A DNA stretch of 64,000 nucleotides, from positions 248,001 to 312,000 of the forward strand of contig NZ_CANKZF010000001.1 in assembly GCF_947488515.1 (NCBI RefSeq), given 5' to 3'. Positions 53,253-61,274 of the stretch are shown piece by piece. The DNA comes from an uncultured Nocardioides sp. GTDB taxonomy: Bacteria > Actinomycetota > Actinomycetes > Propionibacteriales > Nocardioidaceae. Every line of letters starts with the position of its first letter. The stretch's first letter is position 1. The translations under genes and the position numbers were made by a program. Below the pieces are notes generated by a model. That model had not been told where the DNA came from. It saw nothing but the letters and a program-made list of their open reading frames with translations, and made no database searches.

Positions 53253-54436
53253 CGGCTGCCCTCCTCGTCGACCTCGCGCTCGCGCTGCTCCTCGTCGGAG
53301 CGGCGGCGTGGGCGCAGCGGCTGGTGGCCGACCTCCGCACCCTCCCACCGGCCGACGCCCCGACTGCCGGCACGGTCCTGGCGTCGGTGTCGGTCGTGGT
53401 CCCGGCGCGTGACGAGGAGCAGACCCTGCCGGCGCTCCTGCGGTCGGTGGCCGAGCAGCTGCCGGAGGTCCGCGAGGTCGTCGTGGTGGACGACGCGTCG
53501 CGCGACGCGACCGCCGCCGTGGCACGGGCCGGCGGCGCCCGCGTCGTGCCGGCCGGCACGCCACCCCACGGCTGGACCGGCAAGGCCTGGGCCTGCCACA
53601 CCGGCGCCGAGGGGACGACGGGCGACCTGCTGCTCCTCCTCGACGCCGACACCGTCCTCCGACCGGGTGCCCTCGCGGGCCTGCTCGCCGCGCACACCCG
53701 GCACGGCGGGCTGGTGTCGGTGCAGCCGCACCACGACGTCGTACGCCCCTACGAGCAGCTGTCGGCCTACTTCAACGTGGTCGCGCTGATGGCGAGCGGG
53801 GCCTTCACCCGTCGCGGCCGGGTCCACGCGAGCCGCGCGCCGATGGCGTTCGGGCCGTGCCTCCTGACCTCCCGCGAGGACTACGGGCGCGCGGGCGGGC
53901 ACGAGGCGGTCCGCGCCGACATCCTCGACGACGCCGCGCTCGCCGCCGCCTACCACCGGGCGGGACTGCCGGTCTGGTGCGCGGTCGGGGGCGACGCGGT
54001 GCGGATGCGCAGCTATCCCGGCGGCCCGGGCCAGCTCGTGGCCGGGTGGACCAAGAACATCGCCTCGGGTGCGGCGGACGCGGCCCCGTCGGCCACTGCC
54101 GCCACGGTGGCGTGGATCAGCGCCCACCACGCGGTCGCCGTCGGAGCGGTCCTCTCCCTCCTCGTCGCGCTGTCCGGACGCGGCGCGTCGCTGGTGGCCG
54201 GTAGCCCCCTGCTGTGGGCGGTGGCCTACGTCGCCGTGGCCCTGCAGCTGCGCTGGGTGCTGCGTCGCGCCGGCTCGTTCCGGTGGTGGGCGTGGACACT
54301 GTTCCCCGTGCCCCTGCTGGCCTTCGACCTCGTCTTCGCCCGCTCGCTCGCCCTCACCGTCGTGCGCCGCTCGGTGCCGTGGCGCGGCCGCGACGTCTCC
54401 CTTGCCGGCGGCCGGTCCGGGGAGGAGGTGGCCTGA
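53249..54436 (+). CDS. Family 2 glycosyltransferase, CrtQ-like
   Basis: A 395-residue membrane glycosyltransferase: GT-A domain with VSVVVPARDEEQTLPALLRS, VVVVDDASRDATAAVA and LLLLDADTVLRPGA (DxD-type), then the ILDDAALAAAYHRAGLPV acceptor region. Three or four helices fill the C-terminus (VGAVLSLLVALS ... LLWAVAYVAVALQL). Related to CrtQ of staphyloxanthin biosynthesis, it would glycosylate a carotenoid. The next gene is a CrtO-like acyltransferase, as in Staphylococcus. GTG 53249. Confidence 0.82.
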   Translation: MTAALLVDLALALLLVGAAAWAQRLVADLRTLPPADAPTAGTVLASVSVVVPARDEEQTLPALLRSVAEQLPEVREVVVVDDASRDATAAVARAGGARVVPAGTPPHGWTGKAWACHTGAEGTTGDLLLLLDADTVLRPGALAGLLAAHTRHGGLVSVQPHHDVVRPYEQLSAYFNVVALMASGAFTRRGRVHASRAPMAFGPCLLTSREDYGRAGGHEAVRADILDDAALAAAYHRAGLPVWCAVGGDAVRMRSYPGGPGQLVAGWTKNIASGAADAAPSATAATVAWISAHHAVAVGAVLSLLVALSGRGASLVAGSPLLWAVAYVAVALQLRWVLRRAGSFRWWAWTLFPVPLLAFDLVFARSLALTVVRRSVPWRGRDVSLAGGRSGEEVA

Positions 54437-54936
54437 TGCTCCGACTCGTCATGCCGCAGACCGTCACGATCGTGGTCGACGTCGTCGCGTGGGGCGTCTT
54501 CCACGCCGCCACGGGCTATGCCGCCCACCGGCTGGGCGACGGGCGGTTGTCGCGCGACGGCTGGGGGCTGCGGGAGCGGCCCTTCGAGGACCGCGGCCGC
54601 TGGTACCGCCGACGGCTGCGCATCCACCGCTGGAAGGACCGGCTGCCCGAGGCGGGCGCCATCTTCGAGGGCGGCGTCAGCAAGCGAGAGCTGCCCGCGC
54701 GCGACGCGGAGGGCCTCGAGCTCTTCGTGCGCGAGACCCGCCGCGCGGAGCTGGGGCACTGGTGGGCGCTGTGGTGCAGCCCGCTCTTCGTCCTCTGGAA
54801 CCCGCCCCTGGCCGCAGTCCTGCTCGGCGCCTACGGCGTGCTGGTGAACCTGCCGTTCATCGCCATCCAGCGCTACAACCGCTTCCGGACCCAGGCCCTG
54901 CTCGAGCGCGTCTCACGCCGATGGAGCACGACATGA
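54436..54936 (+). CDS. CrtO-like glycosyl-carotenoid acyltransferase
   Basis: A 166-residue protein with terminal hydrophobic segments (TIVVDVVAWGVFHAATGYAA and PPLAAVLLGAYGVLVNLPF) and the CrtO-type core YRRRLRIHRWKDRLPEAG, HWWALWCSPLFVLWNPP and QRYNRFR. CrtO in Staphylococcus acylates the sugar of glycosyl-diaponeurosporenoate. ATG 54436 shares one base with the CrtQ-like gene (TGATG), and its stop overlaps the PAP2 start. The pair suggests an acylated carotenoid glycoside. Confidence 0.8.
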   Translation: MLRLVMPQTVTIVVDVVAWGVFHAATGYAAHRLGDGRLSRDGWGLRERPFEDRGRWYRRRLRIHRWKDRLPEAGAIFEGGVSKRELPARDAEGLELFVRETRRAELGHWWALWCSPLFVLWNPPLAAVLLGAYGVLVNLPFIAIQRYNRFRTQALLERVSRRWSTT

Positions 54937-55802
54937 CCAGCCCCGCGACCTCACGGTCGCGCGACGACGCCGCAACGGCGGCGCGGGAGGCCGGGGCCGC
55001 GACCGCCGAGGACTCCCGCCACGGCCCGGTCGCCCAGCTGCTGATCGCGTGGTCGCCGCTCAGCGCGATCCTGGTGGCCTACTGGCTGGCGCAGTGGATC
55101 ACCGCCCCGCTCGGGGTCGGAGACGGCGCCGACACCAACCGGCTCGGCGCGAGCCTGCACGTGCTCGGCCCCGCCCGCGCCGACGAGACGCTGTTCGGGG
55201 CGGTGCCCAGCGTCTGGCTGCAGGCCCGTCTCGTCGACGGCTCCCCGCACTGGTACGACGTCGTGGCGGCGCTCGTCTACGTCACCCACTTCGTCACCAT
55301 CCCGCTCATCACCGCGGTCGTGTGGTTCCGGCTGCGCGACCGGTTCGGGCAGTGGCTCGCCGCCGTGCTCGCGATGTCGCTGGTCGGCATCGCCGGCTAC
55401 CTCGCCTACCCGGCCGCGCCCCCCTGGCTCGCGGCCCGGCGCGGTGACATCGGCGCGCTCGACCGCATCTCCCACCTCGGCTGGGAGGGTCTCGGGCTCG
55501 ACGCGATCGGCCGGCTGGTGCAGCTGGGCCAGTCGGGCAGCAACCCGGTGGCCGCGATGCCGTCGCTGCACGCCGGCGCCGCGCTCCTGGCGGCGCTGTT
55601 CCTGTGGCCGTCGGTGTCGCGGGTCGCGCGCGTCCTGCTGGCGGCGTACGCCCTGGCGATGGCGCTGACCCTCGTCTACACCGGCGAGCACTACGTGGTC
55701 GACGTCCTCGCGGGCTGGCTCGTCGCGGTCGTCGGTGTCGGGATCTCGCTCGTGGTCGCCCGGCTCGTCCGGGGGCCAGAGGCATCGGGAGGAGCGACAT
55801 GA
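54933..55802 (+). CDS. PAP2-superfamily phosphatase
   Basis: A 289-residue membrane protein with about six hydrophobic segments. The PAP2 motifs AAMPSLHAGAALLA and YTGEHYVVDVLAGWL (His catalytic residues) are present, along with AYPAAPPWLAARR upstream. The inositolphosphorylceramide-type branch of the family fits. In this operon it could release a prenyl alcohol, recycle a lipid diphosphate or remodel the acyl carrier lipid, but none is shown. ATG 54933 (54921 possible). Confidence 0.8.
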   Translation: MTSPATSRSRDDAATAAREAGAATAEDSRHGPVAQLLIAWSPLSAILVAYWLAQWITAPLGVGDGADTNRLGASLHVLGPARADETLFGAVPSVWLQARLVDGSPHWYDVVAALVYVTHFVTIPLITAVVWFRLRDRFGQWLAAVLAMSLVGIAGYLAYPAAPPWLAARRGDIGALDRISHLGWEGLGLDAIGRLVQLGQSGSNPVAAMPSLHAGAALLAALFLWPSVSRVARVLLAAYALAMALTLVYTGEHYVVDVLAGWLVAVVGVGISLVVARLVRGPEASGGAT

Positions 55803-56641
55803 GCACCCGGCCCGTGACCGGCGGCGTGGACACCGGCCGCTCGGCCGCCCCCTCACGTGTGCGGGTGCTCGCCGGTGCCGCGCACGCCGGGCCCGCCCTG
55901 GCGGTCACCGTCCTGGCCGGGCTGCTGTGCGTCGCGCAGGGCCTGGACCCGACGACGACGACCGTGCTGGTCGCGGCCGTCCTCGCCGGCCAGCTCTCGA
56001 TCGGGTGGAGCAACGACCTCGTCGACCGCTCCCGTGACCGCGCGGCGGGGCGGGGCGACAAGCCGCTCGCCACCGGCGACGGCTCGGTCGCCCTTGTCGG
56101 GGCCGCGTGCGGGGTGGCCGTCGTGGCCTGCCTGGTCCTGTCGTTCGCGCTCGGACCCGCTGCCGGGCTCGTGCACGTGGGCTGCGTCGCCTCGGCGTGG
56201 GCCTACAACCTCGGGCTCAAGGCCACGGTGTGGTCCTGGGTCCCCTACGCCGTGTCGTTCGGGGGGCTCACCGCGGTGGTCACCCTCGCCGACGGCGAGG
56301 CACCGCCCTGGTGGTGGCCGGTCGGTGCGGCGCTCCTCGGGGTGGGCGCCCACCTCCTCAACGTGCTGCCCGACCTCGCGGACGACGCCGCCACGGGCGT
56401 GCGCGGGCTCCCCCACCGGCTCGGCCCGCGGCGCATCGCTCCCGTCGCCGCCGTCGTCCTCGTCGCGGCGTCCGCGGTGGTCCTCGTCGGGGCCGCGCCG
56501 CCGCTCGCCGCCACGGTCACGGTCGCGGTCGCCGTGCTGGCACTGGCCGTCGTGGTCGTCGCCGGCACCGGGCGGCTCCCCTTCGTCGCAGCGGTCGCCA
56601 TCGCCCTGGTCGACGCCCTGCTCCTGGTGGTGGCGCGATGA
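55799..56641 (+). CDS. UbiA-family prenyltransferase
   Basis: A 280-residue membrane prenyltransferase with both Asp-rich motifs: NDLVDRSRDRAAGRGDKPL (N72-D73..D76..D80) and LPDLADD (Asp192, Asp195-196), plus about eight helices. It transfers a prenyl group to an aromatic or other acceptor. Beside a type III polyketide synthase, the closest recalled match is AgqD of Actinoplanes, which prenylates an alkylhydroquinone. A lycopene-elongase (CrtEb) role is the alternative. ATG 55799, overlapping PAP2. Confidence 0.83.
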   Translation: MSTRPVTGGVDTGRSAAPSRVRVLAGAAHAGPALAVTVLAGLLCVAQGLDPTTTTVLVAAVLAGQLSIGWSNDLVDRSRDRAAGRGDKPLATGDGSVALVGAACGVAVVACLVLSFALGPAAGLVHVGCVASAWAYNLGLKATVWSWVPYAVSFGGLTAVVTLADGEAPPWWWPVGAALLGVGAHLLNVLPDLADDAATGVRGLPHRLGPRRIAPVAAVVLVAASAVVLVGAAPPLAATVTVAVAVLALAVVVVAGTGRLPFVAAVAIALVDALLLVVAR

Positions 56642-57903
56642 GCCGCGGGACCGCCACCGAGCACTGGGACCTCGTCGTCGTCGGCGCCGGCCCCGCCGGC
56701 TCTGCGACCGCGCTGGGCGCCCTGACCGAGGATCCCGGCCTGCGGGTACTGCTCCTCGACCGCAGCGAGTTCCCGCGCGACAAGTCGTGCGGCGACGGCA
56801 TCGCCCCCCACGTGCTCGACGCCCTCGCGCCGGTCGGCGCGGCCGACGTGGTCGACGGCTGGGCGCCGCTGCGCGACCTCGAGCTGGCCCACGGCGACGT
56901 GTCCGTCTCGGGCCCGATGCGTCGCGAGGTGCACGTCGTGCCGCGCCGGGTGCTCGACGCCCGGCTCGTCGAGCGGGCGGTGGCCGCCGGGGCGGTCCTG
57001 CGCACGCACCGCGCCACCTCGCTGACGCGCACCGGCACCCCCGTGGTGCTTGGGGTGGCGTCGGGAGAGGTGTCCGCCGACGTCGTGGTGGGCGCCGACG
57101 GTGCCCACTCGTTCGTCCGGACGGCGCTGCTGGGCAAGCGTCGCGAGCCGCGCGCCATCGCGATCCGCGGCTACGCGCCGACCACGCCCGAGATGGCCGG
57201 ACGGCAGGTCATCCGCTACGGCGACCGCCGCCAGCCGTCCTACGCCTGGGCCTTCGACCGCGGCGACGGGCTGGCCAACGTCGGCTACGGCGAGCTCCTG
57301 CCCGGCGAGGGTCAGGGCGGCGCGCCGAGCCGCCGACTGCTCCTCGACCAGCTCGAGCTGCTCGTGCCCGGCGCCGCCAGCACCGGCGACGACTGGCGCG
57401 GACACCACCTCCCGCTGAGCAGCTGGCGGTGGGACCAGCCCGACGGCCCGGTCCTGCTCGTCGGTGACGCCGCCGGGCTGGTCAACCCGATGACCGGCGA
57501 AGGGATCTACTACGCCGTCGCCACGGGCATCGCGGCCGGTCGCACCGCGGCGAGGGCAGTGCGCGCCGGGCGGCCTGCGGGGGCCGGCGCGGAGCACCGC
57601 CGCGTCGTACGCGCCCTGCTGGCCTCCCACCTGCGGCACACCTGGGCTGCCTCGCGGCTGGCGCAGTCGCCCCGCATCGTCGACGCCGGGATCCGCGCCG
57701 CCGGCCGCGACCGCCACGCCTTCGACGCGCTCGTCGAGCTCGGTCTCGGCGACGGTCGCATCGACGCCCGGCTGGCGGGCGGACTGCTGCGCAGCCTGGC
57801 CCGACCAGGCAGACCAGACCGACCAGACCGACCAGACCGACCAGACCGGCCAGACCGGCCCGCACCTGACCTGCCTTCGACCCCCACACCCCGAGGTGGC
57901 TGA
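56638..57903 (+). CDS. Geranylgeranyl reductase-family flavoprotein
   Basis: A 421-residue FAD enzyme: [17 protein letters not shown] near residue 13, the family motif [13 protein letters not shown], and [20 protein letters not shown]. Relatives hydrogenate prenyl chains (geranylgeranyl to phytyl/dihydrogeranyl). It would saturate the prenyl group installed by the UbiA partner or on the carotenoid. The C-terminal tail is a run of RPD triplets encoded by a 9-bp tandem repeat. ATG 56638 overlaps ubiA. Confidence 0.83.
   Translation: MSRGTATEHWDLVVVGAGPAGSATALGALTEDPGLRVLLLDRSEFPRDKSCGDGIAPHVLDALAPVGAADVVDGWAPLRDLELAHGDVSVSGPMRREVHVVPRRVLDARLVERAVAAGAVLRTHRATSLTRTGTPVVLGVASGEVSADVVVGADGAHSFVRTALLGKRREPRAIAIRGYAPTTPEMAGRQVIRYGDRRQPSYAWAFDRGDGLANVGYGELLPGEGQGGAPSRRLLLDQLELLVPGAASTGDDWRGHHLPLSSWRWDQPDGPVLLVGDAAGLVNPMTGEGIYYAVATGIAAGRTAARAVRAGRPAGAGAEHRRVVRALLASHLRHTWAASRLAQSPRIVDAGIRAAGRDRHAFDALVELGLGDGRIDARLAGGLLRSLARPGRPDRPDRPDRPDRPDRPAPDLPSTPTPRGG
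57802..57860 (+). repeat. In-frame 9-bp tandem repeat (ACCAGACCG-type), RPD tail
   Basis: About five copies of ACCAGACCG with degenerate edges encode Arg-Pro-Asp repeats in the last 40 residues of the geranylgeranyl-reductase-like protein. Copy-number change keeps the frame. Likely disordered, slippage-prone tail. Confidence 0.75.
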
Positions 57904-57904
57904 C

Positions 57905-58969
57905 ATGAGGATCCTCTCCGTACGACACGCACTGCCGCCCCACTCCCACCCGCAGGCCGAGATCACCGAGGCCTTCGGACAGTTCATCTCCGAGCGCAGC
58001 CTCGACCGGTCCCTGATGCGCCGCTTCCACGCCAACGCCGGTGTCGAGCGACGCCACACGGTCCTCCCCCTGGACGAGTACGCCGGGCTCGGCGACTTCG
58101 GGCACGCCAACGACCTCTTCATCGAGCACGCCGTCGAGCTGGGCTCCCGCGCGCTCGTCGACGCGCTCAAGGCCGCCGACCTCACCCCGTCCGACGTCGA
58201 CCTCGTGGTCACCGCGACGGTGACCGGGCTCGCGGTGCCCTCGCTCGACGCGCGCATCGCCGCCCAGGTCGGCCTGCGGGAGGACGTGCGCCGGATGCCG
58301 CTGGTCGGGCTCGGCTGCGTGGCCGGGGCCGCCGGCATCGCCCGCGTCCACGACTACCTCCTGGGCCACCCCGACCACACCGCGGTGCTGATCGCCGTGG
58401 AGCTGTGCTCGCTCACCGTGCAGCGCGACGACGCCTCGGTGCCCAACCTCGTGGCGAGCGGTCTCTTCGGTGACGGGGCGGCAGCCGTCGTCGCGGTCGG
58501 GGAGTCCGGCCCGTCCGGTCGGCCGGGACCGGTCCAGGTCCTCGACTCGCGCAGCCGGCTCTACCCCGACAGCGAGCGCACCATGGGCTTCGACGTCACG
58601 GGCAACGGCCTGCGCATCGTGCTCGACGCGGAGGTGCCCGCCCTCGTGAGGCGCTTCGTGCGCGGCGACGTCGACGCCTTCCTCGCCGATCACGGGCTCA
58701 CCCGCGCCGACATCTGCTGGTGGGTGTGCCACCCCGGCGGCCCCAAGGTGATCGAGGCGCTCGAGGAGGCGCTCGAGGTGCCCCGTGACGCCGTCCGGCT
58801 GACCTGGGAGTCGCTGGCCCGGGTGGGCAACCTGTCGTCGGTGTCGGTGCTCCACGTCCTGGAGGACACCCTGCGCGAACGCCCACCCGCCCCCGGCAGC
58901 CACGGCGTCCTGATGGCGATGGGGCCGGGCTTCTGCTCCGAGCTCGTGCTGCTGAGGGCGACGTCGTGA
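57905..58969 (+). CDS. Type III polyketide synthase (alkylresorcinol synthase-like)
   Basis: A 354-residue chalcone/stilbene synthase-fold enzyme with the full catalytic triad: Cys138 ([14 protein letters not shown]), His276 (WVCHPGGPK) and Asn309 ([12 protein letters not shown]). Its neighbours, an ICMT-type methyltransferase and an FAD hydroxylase, match the srsA-srsB-srsC order of Streptomyces griseus and the agq locus of Actinoplanes, which make alkylresorcinols and alkylquinones from fatty acyl starters and malonyl-CoA. I chose ATG 57905 with GAGGTGG upstream. GTG 57896 is the alternative. Confidence 0.88.
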   Translation: MRILSVRHALPPHSHPQAEITEAFGQFISERSLDRSLMRRFHANAGVERRHTVLPLDEYAGLGDFGHANDLFIEHAVELGSRALVDALKAADLTPSDVDLVVTATVTGLAVPSLDARIAAQVGLREDVRRMPLVGLGCVAGAAGIARVHDYLLGHPDHTAVLIAVELCSLTVQRDDASVPNLVASGLFGDGAAAVVAVGESGPSGRPGPVQVLDSRSRLYPDSERTMGFDVTGNGLRIVLDAEVPALVRRFVRGDVDAFLADHGLTRADICWWVCHPGGPKVIEALEEALEVPRDAVRLTWESLARVGNLSSVSVLHVLEDTLRERPPAPGSHGVLMAMGPGFCSELVLLRATS

Positions 58970-59529
58970 CCGGGCTCGTCGCGTTCACCGTCCTGGTGGC
59001 GCTCGTCGGTCTCGAGCGGATCGCCGAGCTCGTCGTCTCGACCCGCAACGCCCGGTGGAGCCGCGAGCGCGGCGGCGTCGAGCACGGCCTCGGGCACTTC
59101 CCGTTCATGGTCGTGCTGCACACCGCGCTGCTGGTCGGCGCGCTGGCGGAGGCGTGGATCCGGCAGCCGGAGGTGCCGTCCCTGCTGGCGTGGTCGATGC
59201 TCGCGCTCGTCATCGCGTCCCAGGCCCTGCGCTGGTGGTGCATCGCCACCCTCGGCCTGCGCTGGAACACCCGCGTGATCGTCGTGCCGGGGATGGCGCC
59301 GGTGACGTCGGGGCCCTACCGGTTCCTCCGCCACCCCAACTACGTCGCCGTCGTGGTGGAGGGGATCGCGCTGCCGCTGGTGCACGCCGCCTGGATCACC
59401 GCGCTCGTCTTCACCGTCCTCAACGCCGCGCTGCTCGTCGTACGCATCCGGGTGGAGGACGCGGCGCTCGCCACCCTGCCGCGTGCCGACGCGCCCACCG
59501 AGCCCCGGACGGAGGTCGCCGGTGCATGA
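58966..59529 (+). CDS. ICMT-type membrane methyltransferase (SrsB/AgqB-like)
   Basis: A 187-residue integral membrane methyltransferase of the isoprenylcysteine carboxyl methyltransferase type: several helices ([34 protein letters not shown]) and the [12 protein letters not shown] motif with the SAM/isoprenoid-binding His-Pro. In the srs and agq loci this type O-methylates the resorcinol product. GTG 58966 overlaps the PKS stop (GTGA), and its 3' end overlaps the next gene by 8 bp. Confidence 0.85.
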   Translation: MTGLVAFTVLVALVGLERIAELVVSTRNARWSRERGGVEHGLGHFPFMVVLHTALLVGALAEAWIRQPEVPSLLAWSMLALVIASQALRWWCIATLGLRWNTRVIVVPGMAPVTSGPYRFLRHPNYVAVVVEGIALPLVHAAWITALVFTVLNAALLVVRIRVEDAALATLPRADAPTEPRTEVAGA

Positions 59530-60562
59530 CCTCGTGGTGGCCGGCGGCGGTCCGGTCGGCCTCGCCGCGGCGCTGCACGCCCACCGCGCCGGGCTCTCCG
59601 TCGTCGTGCGCGAGCCCCGCACCGGCCCGATCGACAAGGCGTGCGGTGAGGGCCTGATGCCCGGTGCCGTCGCCGAGCTGGACGCCCTCGACGTCCACCC
59701 GCACGGTCGCGAGCTGACCGGGATCCGCTACCTCGACGGCTCGACCGACGGTCCCGGGGCGACGGCGAGGTTCGCCCGCGGGCCCGGACGCGGCGTGCGC
59801 CGCACCGTGCTCCACGACGCGCTGGCCGAGCGGGTCTCCGCCGCCGGCATCGCCATCGACCCCCGCCCCGTGACCCGTGTCGACGACGCCGGCGACCACC
59901 TGCTCGTCGACGGCGAGCCGACCCGGCACCTCGTCGCCGCCGACGGCCTGCACTCGCCGGTGCGCCGCCTCGTCGGGCTCGACGTGCCCGTCGCCGGCCG
60001 GCGCCGCTTCGGGCTGCGCTGCCACGTGCAGCAGGCGCCGTGGTCGTCGTACGTCGAGGTGCACTGGTCGCCGCGCGCGGAGGCCTACGTGACCCCGGTC
60101 GACGACGACCTCGTCGGGGTGGCCGTCCTCGGCGCGGCCGGGTCGCGCTTCGAGGAGCTGATCGACGACTTCCCGCTGCTCCAGCAGCGGCTCACCGGTC
60201 CGCGCACGCGGGTGATGGGCGCGGGACCGCTGCGCCAGCGCGCACGCTCGCGGTCGGCGGGGCGGGTCCTCCTGGTCGGCGACGCCGCGGGCTACGTCGA
60301 CGCGCTCACCGGCGAGGGCATCGCCCTCGGCCTGGCCCAGGCGCGCGTCGCCGTCGCGTGCATCGCCGACGGTCGCACCGAGCGCTACGACCGGCTGGCC
60401 GGCCGGCTGGGGCTGCGCCACGAGCTCCTCACGCACGCCCTCCTGCGGGCCACCGCCCACTCCGCCGTCCGCAGGCGCCTCGTCCCGGCAGCGTCGCGGC
60501 TGCCGTGGCTCTTCGACACCGCCGTCAACCAGCTCGCCCGACCCGTGGGGAGGCCCGCATGA
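59522..60562 (+). CDS. FAD-dependent hydroxylase (SrsC/AgqC-like)
   Basis: A 346-residue flavoprotein monooxygenase: VVAGGGPVGLAAALHAHRAG near residue 5, CGEGLMPGAVAELDAL, and LVGDAAGYVDALTGEGIALG. In the srs and agq loci the equivalent enzyme oxidises the resorcinol ring to a hydroquinone/quinone. It also resembles geranylgeranyl-reductase-family proteins, so the assignment rests on gene order. GTG 59522 overlaps the methyltransferase by 8 bp, and its stop overlaps idi (ATGA). Confidence 0.82.
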   Translation: MHDLVVAGGGPVGLAAALHAHRAGLSVVVREPRTGPIDKACGEGLMPGAVAELDALDVHPHGRELTGIRYLDGSTDGPGATARFARGPGRGVRRTVLHDALAERVSAAGIAIDPRPVTRVDDAGDHLLVDGEPTRHLVAADGLHSPVRRLVGLDVPVAGRRRFGLRCHVQQAPWSSYVEVHWSPRAEAYVTPVDDDLVGVAVLGAAGSRFEELIDDFPLLQQRLTGPRTRVMGAGPLRQRARSRSAGRVLLVGDAAGYVDALTGEGIALGLAQARVAVACIADGRTERYDRLAGRLGLRHELLTHALLRATAHSAVRRRLVPAASRLPWLFDTAVNQLARPVGRPA

Positions 60563-61179
60563 CCCCGACCGACGCCACCAGCACGACCGACACCGTCACG
60601 CCCGAGCTGGTGGTGCTGCTCGACGACGACGGACACGCCGTCGGCACCGCCGACAAGGCGGGCGTCCACCACGCCGACACCCCGCTGCACCTGGCCTTCT
60701 CGTGCTACCTCTTCGACGACGCGGGCAACGTGCTGGTCACCCAGCGGGCCCTGCACAAGCGCACGTTCCCCGGCGTGTGGACCAACAGCTGCTGCGGCCA
60801 CCCGGCGCCCGGCGAGCCGCTCGACGACGCCGTACGCCGCCGCGTCGAGCAGGAGCTCGGCACCACCGTCACCGACCTGCGGCTGGTGCTGCCCCGCTTC
60901 CGCTACCGCGCCGAGCAGGGCGGCGTGGTGGAGAACGAGATGTGCCCGGTGTTCGTGGGGTCCGCCTCCGGGACGGTCTCCCCAGACCCTGACGAGGTCG
61001 CCGACGCCCGGTGGGAGCCGTGGGCGGCGTTCCGCGCCGCCGTCGTCGACGGCAGCCGCACGGTGTCGGTGTGGTGCCGCGAACAGGTCGCCCAGCTGCC
61101 CGCCGACCCGGTGTCAGCGGCAGCCGCGGACGTCGATGACCTCCCGCCCGCCGCGCAGGTCGTCCACAGGCGACCCTGA
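60559..61179 (+). CDS. idi: Isopentenyl-diphosphate delta-isomerase, type I
   Basis: A 206-residue Nudix-fold isomerase converting IPP to DMAPP. The catalytic Cys79 is in WTNSCCGHPAPGE and the Glu pair in VVENEMC (ENE 125-127), with metal-binding His residues in the N-terminal half (VHHADTPLHLAFS). ATG 60559 overlaps the FAD hydroxylase. It is the last gene of the run and would supply both the GGPP branch and the prenyl donor of the UbiA enzyme. Confidence 0.92.
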   Translation: MTPTDATSTTDTVTPELVVLLDDDGHAVGTADKAGVHHADTPLHLAFSCYLFDDAGNVLVTQRALHKRTFPGVWTNSCCGHPAPGEPLDDAVRRRVEQELGTTVTDLRLVLPRFRYRAEQGGVVENEMCPVFVGSASGTVSPDPDEVADARWEPWAAFRAAVVDGSRTVSVWCREQVAQLPADPVSAAAADVDDLPPAAQVVHRRP

Positions 61180-61200
61180 GGTTGCGCCGTTCGGCGGCGC

Positions 61201-61214
61201 CACGCGCCCGCGTG
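61201..61214 (+). terminator. Weak hairpin after idi
   Basis: CACGCG (61201-61206), CC, CGCGTG (61209-61214), 22 bp beyond idi. Short stem with a tight loop, so only weak support for an operon end. Confidence 0.25.
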
Positions 61215-61274
61215 TGACACCCTGAGCGCGCGCGTCGACGAACGTGGGCCGCCGACCTGGCATGAGAAGGACCT

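Noticed and set aside
55799-56641. UbiA protein as a CrtEb lycopene elongase (C50 carotenoid pathway)
   Set aside because: The N-terminal motif and the direct neighbours (GGR-like, type III PKS, ICMT, FAD hydroxylase) fit an aromatic prenyltransferase better. Kept only as an alternative.
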